A stretch of 64,000 bases of DNA from Symsagittifera roscoffensis (Eukaryota > Xenacoelomorpha > Acoela > Convolutidae). Both the position numbers and the translations under genes were made by a program. The stretch spans positions 32,014,704 to 32,078,703 of the forward strand of contig NC_087062.1 in the NCBI RefSeq assembly GCF_963678635.1. The letters run 5' to 3'. This document shows, one piece after another, positions 56,280-64,000 of this stretch. A model generated the notes under the pieces. That model saw only the letters and a list, made by a program, of their open reading frames with translations, made no database searches and was not told the origin of the DNA. Numbering within the stretch: the first letter of the stretch is position 1; the number at the start of each line of letters is the position of its first letter.

Positions 56280-56810
56280 TGCAAGTTTAAACAGGACTGA
56301 TCGTATCAGGGCTAAGCCCTGAAAGTTCCGACTGCCTTTTAACGTTTATGGAGCAGTAATAACATAAACAACATAAAAAAAATTAAATAAAATAAAATGA
56401 AATGAAAAAAAAAGTTCTAAAATTTGAAAATTTTTCTATGAAAATCATCCCCCCAAACGCCATACAAAGCACAGAACAATAGATTTCACTCCTTGTAACA
56501 AATCAATTATGGCACATAAGCTTCTTACAACCAATTTGGAACGATTTCTAAGACGGATTAACTCTCCGCTTACGCGTTAATAGCGCGAAATATATCGCGC
56601 GTTATTTGTCCCAAATTGGCCAAAACGAAAATATTTAAACCCCCGTAACTTTACGACAAATGATCACAGAAGAAATATCTTTTCAAATTTAAGCCCAGGA
56701 CAACAAAACCTTTCGAATGATGTAAGAAAAATTCTGTCAAAAATGGCTAGTTAAAAAGTCGAAATTTGTCTGAAGAAAAAACAACCCACCCCGAGCACAA
56801 ATATTCCGTT
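56280..56810. repeat. Diverged fragment linking the 58-62 kb repeats and R2
   Basis: The first part (about 56295-56345 and 56541-56616) matches the 58-62 kb repeat units (CAATTTGGAAC..TTT, TGTCCC.AA). The second part (about 56735-56780, AGTTAAAAAGTCGAAA...AAAAAAC..CCC) matches R2 at about 43937-43975. The two families therefore share an origin or a common module. Confidence 0.45.
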
Positions 56811-57144
56811 ACTTTCGCATCGAAAGTCGGAACAACAACCATAAAGTGAGTTTGGGTTGATTCAGTTGGTTCGGCAAGTGATGGGTTGCAGGTTGAAAGG
56901 GGGTCAAGGGGCAACTGTTAGGGGAAGGGGATATGTTAACGCAATCGTTTTGCAATATGACAAAGCTTAGGTTTAGAAATCGATTAGGCCGTGTACACTG
57001 GCTTACCGCATTACTCAAATGCTAGATGCAGAATTTTTAACTGATTCTTAATTGATTTTTGAGATGCGGGGAAGTTTGACCTCAAAAAAGTATCGACCAT
57101 TATCCCAGTATGAGTTGACAATCAGGTGAACTCAAGAAGGCATT

Positions 57145-57341
57145 CCCGGGTTGGCCTCCATAAACCATAATACAATTTCCATTTATGAAAAAATGTTTAT
57201 CCTACAATTTCCATATATGGAAAAATGCTTATCCTAGAGTTTTTTAAACAATTTTCTGAATCTATGAAACTGTAGGAAATTGTAGGATAAGCATTTTTCA
57301 TATATGGAAATTGTAAGGTAAGCATTTTTGGTCAACCCGGG
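57145..57341. mobile_element. Small foldback/MITE with CCCGGGTTGGCC ends
   Basis: CCCGGGTTGGCC at 57145 and GGTCAACCCGGG ending 57341 are inverted ends. Inside, TACAATTTCCATATATGGAA occurs directly twice (57172, 57204; one diverged) and once inverted (about 57282-57311). It is non-coding. Confidence 0.6.
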
Positions 57342-58430
57342 TTGCTATCGGTGGATGTTTTGAATTGGTGATGTTTTTATACCATTGCCGTGGTTCAAAT
57401 ACCTTCGATGATACATGATCAGCCGATTGCCTTCAGACACTTTTAAAGACAGCAATCAAAGATACAGAACAACCTGGAAAATTGGAAGAATAATCAAAAC
57501 ATCAAATTAACTCCGATTTTCCTGAGATTTAGAGCCCTCGTGATTGTCTGCTTCGACATAACTCTTGTGCATGATTTCTAAGAAAGATTACTATAAAGGA
57601 ATAATCTGATGTTGCGTCAAGCCTGTGACAGGAAAAGATACTAATTGCTCTAAGACCACCCTTCGAAGCTTATCCTTTCACGAAAGCGTCAAAGCTATAA
57701 ATTTTCTTTTATCTCAAGCAAAAGCTTAACTGCAAAACAAGAAAAAACTGAAACACGGAGAGACGCTTTCCGCCCTTTTAGAACAGCGAGAAAAGCACGT
57801 AATTACTAAAATTTACCTGATTTTACAAAGGGGTGTCTGAGTATCTGAGGTTGGGACCTGGAACTGTATATTCGCGTCGGGACCAGGAACGCTAGGTTTT
57901 CGCGTCTCAGTATTGCTATCTCAGTCGCGTTTTTTTTGTAAATAGTGAACCAGGGGTGACTTTAAAGTACCTGTAAGTGGCAAACAAAGCAAGCTCAGTT
58001 CATTCTAGTATCTAATGGCTTTGCCTGGCAACTCGAGTGATATTACATCATTGTCTCTTTGGAAACAACGACTCAAAACGAAGCTACCCACAGTTTCTGG
58101 AAACAGAACGAAAAGCTTTCTACCAATTCTGTACAATTAAGCGGTTCAGTTTGAGGTTTTTGTTCAATTTCTGCTATAGTTGAGCAATTCTTCTCCAATT
58201 TAAAACAATTTTGAGTGAAGAACGGAACTGCTTGAAAATCTTGCTTTCCTATACTTCAGTTTGTAGAAGTCTGAATTGAAGTTTTGGAATTTGCCTTTTT
58301 TCGCGTTTTCCACTTAGATCCCCCTTGATTGCTGAAAATTTTCCGCGATTTTTTACCGTCCTTGGTTGGGACCAAAACACTCAGTGTGCGACCCGGGTTG
58401 AGGTCCCACAGTTAACTATCACTTTTTCTG
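57342..58430. other. Non-coding DNA
   Basis: No gene, RNA gene or pairable repeat was found. Confidence 0.4.
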
Positions 58431-61400
58431 TAGTATCCTAGTGATCGCTGTTTTCCAGCGCTGATTCATGTTGATGATTGATGATTGCGGGATCAAAAGC
58501 CGGGAGTCATATTTTTGCTCATTTTGATGGTGTTTTTATTGCTGTTTAATTGCTGAAAATTAGCCAAATTAGCGATAATTTATCAAAAAAAAATTGCTAT
58601 AGTAGAAATGAACATCGATAAATCAATCGTCAATGGCAATCTCTGTTCTTTTACTTTTTCTTTCAATTTGGACTCAACCCGGGGACGTTGTCTTTCAACA
58701 TAATTTTCATTTAATGCAGTCACTGCTTCAAAATTGGAAAAATAGAACACAAAAACGTTGCGTTTTTGCGCTATGGTTTTACAAGAGATTGAAGTCAAAA
58801 CAGAGAGAAGACCCTATGCTGAAAAAAGGCAGAGGGCTACATTATAAAGAACAGACAAGACTGCTCGTATCAGGGCCAGACATAGTAGTCAAACCTTCTC
58901 CCAATCAAAAATTTGGGTAAAACATAGTGTCTTTACAGTGATTTGGGAGAGCTCAGAAAATCAATTTGGACGACCTAAAAAAAGACGAAAAATTTTTCGA
59001 AATTTTTTTGAAAACTTGCCCTTCCTGGATAAAATTGTAGAGGCACCCCTGCATAAAAGGGTAAAATTTTTTAAATAAAAATCATTGAAAATTATCCTAG
59101 GATTCAGCAGCATAATAGTTTCACCAACTGTCTTGTCTCAACTCAATTTGAAACCATTTATGAAATGACTAAATAACAGTTTAGGCAATACTAGCACAAA
59201 ATAGCTGGCTCATTAATTGTCCCAAATACGTCAAGTGGCCCATGCGAACATTTTCCCTTTACATGGACCAAGTGAATAATCTCTCGCCTCTAATATTAAA
59301 TGACAAGTTCAAGCAGTAAGACTTGCATGTTCTATGCTCTGTTTTGATTTACGGAGGAGATAGTTCACTTGGTCCCGGCAGGTTGGCGTTTCCAAACCCC
59401 AATAAACTTCGAATCAACCATACAATTCTCTTCTTCAAAATTGATTTAAGAGAAAATATGGCTTTTTGTGTACATTCATGTATCCTGCTTCAATTTGAAT
59501 TTTTCTTATTTTTTTTTGTTCAAATCAGCACTTTCGTAGGTTGATATTAACAATTTCAATTTTGATTTTTGTAAGTCAATGTAATCACAAATCTAACTCC
59601 TAATAACTTCATATTAAAAACTGGATATTAAAATTTTCTGCTAGTTTGAATTTTGAAAGTTAATATAGGTTAGATGCTTTTAGAATTTGAGAAAAATTGA
59701 CCAATCAACTAAATTGAAATTTTTCTGCCCGAACACGAATGTTCCTTCTTTGTCCTCGAAACTTAGGTTAACAAAACAAGGTTTTCATCTAACTTCAGTT
59801 CGGTTACTCAAAAAATGAAGCATTGTTTTCTTGATGTGTTTGTCTAAAACTATACTAAAGGTTTGACTAGAAATGACCTAAAATTGATCACTTCAAATTC
59901 TTACAAAATAATGAGATTATTTTAGAGCAACAGCAACGTGTTTTTTGTTCCCAGTACATAACTTGTAAACCATGCCAATCTTTTGTCCTCGAACTTCCAC
60001 ACGCATGAACTAGCTTTATTTTGCAATAGCAGAAGAACTGGCTTGGTCTGTGCCCTTACACTCACTGCCAGAAAAATTCCCACCTTTAATTGTCGCTTTT
60101 TCAAAAATATCTAATGATCGCTGTTTTCCAGCGCTGATTCATGTGTAAATCATAGCTTTTTGCATAGTTAAGCCTGCGATATCTCATTGCTATTTCTGTA
60201 ATGGCTACGTAAAAAATCAGCGCTATAACTAAGAAATTTTACCTCAATCTAGTAGTTTTTGAATGAGACTGTGAGTTTACAACATGCCCTTTAGTTTGTG
60301 TTCATCTCATATTTTGTGGTGAAAAGGAAGGAGACATGTGTACTGAGCTGATTGCTGCGGGATCGAACCCCAGTAGTTCAATATTTTTGTTAATTTTGAT
60401 AGGATTTCTATCGCTGTTTCATCGCTGAAAATTAGCCAACTTAGCGATAATCTATCAAAAATTTCTTTGCTATTGTGGCAAGGTACATCGATTATTCATT
60501 AACGGCAATCCCTGTTTTTTCACTTTTTTATCGCTAATTTTCAAAATGAACTCAAGCGGCGACGTTGTCAATCAACAAAAAACTTTTTCTGATGCAATTG
60601 CTGCATCACAGTTGGAAAACCAGAACACGAAATTGATGCCCTTTTGCGCTATGGTATTGAACGCGACTAAAGTCAAAACAGAGAGATGACCCTATGGTGA
60701 TAAAAGGCAGAGGACCACCTTATAAAGGACAGACAAGACTGCTTGTATCAGGACAAGGCATATTAATCGAACTTTCTACCAATCAAAATTTTGGTAAAAA
60801 TGGAGTCCGTACAGTTATTTGGGAGAGCTCAGAAAATCAATTTAGTCGACCTAAAAAAAAAGTCGACCAATTTTTTGAAGTTTTTTGAAAATCTGCGCTT
60901 CCTGGAGAAAATTGTAGAGCCACCCCTGCATAAAGGGGGTGGTAATTGTTTAGCACAAATCATTGAAAAAAGATATTCTAAGTTACACCAAACGTCTCGT
61001 CTCAATTCAATTTGGAGCCTTTTATGAAATCATTGAATAGCCGCTCGCGCATTACTAGCACGACATATCCTGCGCATTAAGTGTCCCGAAAACTCTAAAT
61101 CGCCCATGTGTAATCTCCCCGCTAGATAGAACAAGTGAACAATCTTCCCCCCTCCCCACTAATATTAAGTGACATTTTCAAACAGTAAGACTTGCATGTT
61201 CTAGGCTCTATTTTGATTTACCGGGGAGATAGTTCCTCGGTCCCGGCAAGTTGTTAATGCCTTTTAGTTTGTGCTCATCTTAGTATTCGTGGCGCGAAGG
61301 CAGCATACATGTCAACTAAGCTGATTGTTGCGGGATCGAACCCCGGTAGTTCAATATTTCTGCTCGTTTTGATAGGATTTCATTTGCTGTTCCATCGCTG

Positions 61401-62110
61401 AAAATTAGCCAATTTAGCGATAATCTATCAAACAATATTGCTTTTGCGGCAATAAACATCGATAACTCATTGGTGGACTCAACCCGGTGACGTTGTCCTT
61501 CAATAAAATTTTTCTTCGGTGCATTTTTATTTTTTAATTGATGTGCTTTTGCATTAAAGTTTTGCAAGAGACTGAAATCAAAACAGAGAGAAGACTCTAT
61601 GCTGATAAAAGGCAGAGGATTACATTATAAAGAACAGACAAAACTGCTTGTACTAGGGCGGGGCATATTAGTCAAACTCTAGCAACTAGAATGCAGCAAA
61701 AAATGATCTTCTACATAGAATGCTCCGTGCTTATTTACTGCCCTTACATAAAAGGAGGCTAATTTTTTGATGAATACTAGTTAAAATTGATGTTCTTAGG
61801 ATTCTGTAACGTATTAACTACACCAATTTCTCGTCTCAAATCAATTTGGAACTATTTATGAAATTATTAAATAGCCGCTTACGCGTTTCTGATACGAAAT
61901 ATCCTGCACCTTAATTGTCCCGAATACGCCAAGTGACCCATTTGAACAATCTCCTCCCTAGATAGACCAAGTGAACAAATCCCCCCCCCACTACCTAATA
62001 TTAAATGACAAATTAAGGCAGTAAGACCTGCATCTACTAAGCTCTGTTTTGATTTATGGGGGAGATAGTTCACATGGTTGCGGTAAGTTGGCAATTTTCA
62101 TACCCCAGTA
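58431..62110. repeat. Three direct repeat units (R3 family)
   Basis: Landmarks recur in order in unit A (58431-59410), unit B (60110-61258) and unit C (61259-62110): CTGAAAATTAGCCAA.TTAGCGATAAT (58552, 60423, 61397), CAGACAAGACTGCT.GTA (58854, 60730, 61636), TGTCCC.AA (59220, 61082, 61915) and AGTAAGACTTGCATGTTCTA.GCTCT (59316, 61192, 62021). Units B and C also carry GCGGGATCGAACCCC (60358, 61332), a box-B-like sequence on the minus strand. Identity is moderate. About 700 bp of unrelated DNA separates A and B. No protein is recognised. Confidence 0.7.
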
Positions 62111-62446
62111 TTCTGTAGGTTCAATCTTACAATCTCCCCCCCCCCCCCAAAAAAAAACTGATTAGGGGGAAGAGAAAATATGGATTTTTCGGGAAATTAC
62201 TTTGGTTTATAAAAAATAATTTATTTCGAGAAAACTGAATAAAACAATACGTTAGTGTAGGTTATTAACATCATTCAAATTCAATCTCGGAGTGACAGAA
62301 TTTGATAAAAACTGATTATCTATAGAAAGTATTAGATTTCAAATCTGTTGTAATTTTATAGAGTAAAACTTCGATTATGTAGTTTCAATAATCGATTATA
62401 ATGCATTTTGTTTTGCAAAAGTTTTATACTGTATAACTTCATTATA

Positions 62447-62520
62447 TACAGAGTATATACAGTTTATATACAAACTTTATACAGACTATATACATATTAT
62501 ATACAGCTTATATATTGATT
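62447..62520. repeat. 11-bp minisatellite
   Basis: About six imperfect units of ATATACAGWYT in succession (CAGAGT, CAGTTT, CAAACT, CAGACT, CATATT, CAGCTT endings). Confidence 0.75.
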
Positions 62521-63546
62521 TTCTCAACATTCTGATAGAATGAGTATATTGAAATAAAAATATAATATAAGCTTTCTATTGAAATTTTTGTTTTGATGTC
62601 TGATCTGAAAACAAAAATTAAATTCTTTATTATGGAAAATATTTGCAGCAAAATGTAAATTGCTCTATGATAATTTTCTAAACTTCTATTGACGTTTTTC
62701 TCACGTTTTCTGATTAGCTTGAATTTTTAAATGGCTTTTGAAGAAGTTTTGAACAAAATTACTTTTCTTACCGCGGAAACCCTGTTTCATGACCTGAGAG
62801 AGAAACATATGTTAGAAACAGACAAAATTCAATGGATTGAAAGCTGACTTCAAACAGCGGTATCAAGTTCAATGGGTGTTTTCGATTTAAATGGTTGTTT
62901 TAAATAAATCCGCAAGTTTAAGTGCACTCAACCAAACGCGGTAGAAAAAGCTGTCGCAAGATATTGATTGCGGAACCAGTTTTTCTTGGATCTTAACGAA
63001 GCTTTATAAGCTTCAATTCACTTGGTGTGACATCGATTACCCAAATATGGTAAAATAGCACAATAGTAAAACACTATATTTGAACATTGATTATGATCCT
63101 TTTTCTGATTTTGTTGCTTTCTGACATATCGGTCTAAATCAAGACGGATACTTAACGCGTTAATTTGAAATCCATCAACCGTGTTCGACCTATCCCGTAA
63201 AAATTACTCGAATGTTTTCAAGCAGAAAAAGTGTAAAGAGTCAGGTCAATTTATATTACTGCTATCTTTGAATGTGATTTAAATCTATGTTCATGGTGTA
63301 AGTTTCAGCTAAACTAAATTGTCAGAATAGAACTTAACTTACTACAAATGTAAAGGTGTGTTGCTGTTTTGTCAGTTTACAATGGCTCTTCTCATTTGCA
63401 GGAGTATGTTGCTGTTTAAATAAATTTTCCGCTGTGAAAGTAACCATTTGTTTAATAAATAAAAGTCGCGGAAAAGTTCACTTTTGTCGCTTTGACATTT
63501 TTATCAGGGCAATATCCCTTGCTTTGCCGTTCATTGTCTAGTGACA
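62521..63546. other. AT-rich non-coding DNA
   Basis: No gene or repeat that I can support was found. Confidence 0.4.
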
Positions 63547-63556
63547 TATATAAATA
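63547..63556 (+). promoter_or_regulatory. TATA-box-like sequence
   Basis: TATATAAATA lies 11 bp before the ATG at 63567. This is close for a classical TATA box, and AT-richness makes chance likely. It is listed only because of the frame that follows. Confidence 0.2.
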
Positions 63557-63566
63557 TGGAAAAATA

Positions 63567-63719
63567 ATGAGCAACGCATCGGGCAGAGTCCCTTCTGGAA
63601 AACGTGAAATATGGCAAACAAATGTCATATCAGCTCCAGAGTCGCATCATCAATTGGATCATGATAAAAATGCAGGGTTCAAAATCTTTCCAATTATAGA
63701 ACAAGGAAAACATTTTTGA
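63567..63719 (+). CDS. Possible short protein or first coding exon (50 codons)
   Basis: MSNASGRVPSGKREIWQTNV starts a frame with balanced composition, unlike the surrounding low-complexity frames. It ends QGKHF-stop at 63719. The same frame is open upstream to 63492. A CAG/GTG sequence near 63724 could be a splice donor just past the stop, so the exon could be longer in another frame. No homolog is recognised. Confidence 0.25.
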   Translation: MSNASGRVPSGKREIWQTNVISAPESHHQLDHDKNAGFKIFPIIEQGKHF

Positions 63720-64000
63720 TCACAGGTGTTCTTGGTGCATTAAGTGGTAGTTTCCACATACTGGCCGATGATGTATTATACAAAGAATCTGCTGTACTTT
63801 TATAGGTAGATATGTGGAAAACTGGTCGGCTTCGTGCAAACATGTGCAAATTATAACAACGCTGTTTTAAATTTTAAGTTTTTGTCTCAGATGGATAAAA
63901 ATTGATTTTTTAAATTCTCGCAAATTTCATCATAAGCTTATATTTTTTGAAATGTGGCCCACTCAAACAAGACTTCTGCTGTAATGCTAAACTCTGCTTA

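Noticed and set aside
58633-58920. 95-codon plus frame in R3 unit A
   Set aside because: Not open in units B and C, and it spans repeat landmarks. No domain.
60355-61350. tRNA genes at GCGGGATCGAACCCC (60358, 61332)
   Set aside because: Box B alone is good, but no correctly spaced box A, anticodon arm or acceptor stem was found. Best seen as a repeat motif.
1-64000. CRISPR array, integron, bacterial operon or rRNA genes
   Set aside because: No short regularly spaced identical repeats with unique spacers, no ribosomal RNA signatures and no bacterial gene layout. The window is eukaryotic.

Overview
This is a window of AT-rich, repeat-dominated eukaryotic nuclear DNA. The only protein genes I would defend are an intronless secreted-protein gene at 782-1834 (-) and one exon (24234-25016, -) of a 2OG-Fe(II)-oxygenase-like gene with a GT splice donor and an upstream AG acceptor. 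Everything else recognisable is mobile or repeated DNA. CR1/L2-type non-LTR retrotransposons with SGNH-esterase, PHD-finger and RRM-type ORF1 products, a hAT transposon with a BED finger, GIY-YIG domains of the Penelope-like kind, MITE-like foldbacks and tRNA-like repeat heads together suggest an invertebrate animal. I cannot name the taxon. No bacterial operons, rRNA genes, CRISPR arrays or intact tRNA genes were seen.

Layout. 0-8 kb: the secreted-protein gene, a 357-bp tandem repeat over its upstream side, a 489-bp MITE-like element, a 236-bp palindrome, and a decayed hAT transposase (-). 8.1-15.7 kb: LINE-A1, an old non-LTR element carrying a 2.9-kb internal tandem duplication. 16.5-24.06 kb: a degenerate repeat array running into the first copy of repeat family R2. 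24.2-25.1 kb: the oxygenase exon. 26.5-53.5 kb: a cluster of repeat family R1, split by LINE-B (-, 26606-30081), by the better preserved LINE-A2 (+, 30360-35156), and by a tandem array of R2 (42520-49527). 53.5-64 kb: gene-poor DNA with a second family of direct repeats (58.4-62.1 kb), a small MITE, an 11-bp minisatellite, and a possible first exon at the right edge.

R1 is the most unusual object. Each fuller copy carries a tRNA-like head, a short hairpin, a small plus-strand ORF, a GIY-YIG endonuclease domain on the minus strand, and, divergently from that, a series of short hydrophilic plus-strand reading frames that I cannot assign to any family. The hairpin recurs in R2 with a compensatory base change. 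Two diverged R1 copies share stop codons at the same positions inside otherwise protein-like frames, including TGA at two positions. R1 may be an undescribed composite mobile element, but all copies look decayed.
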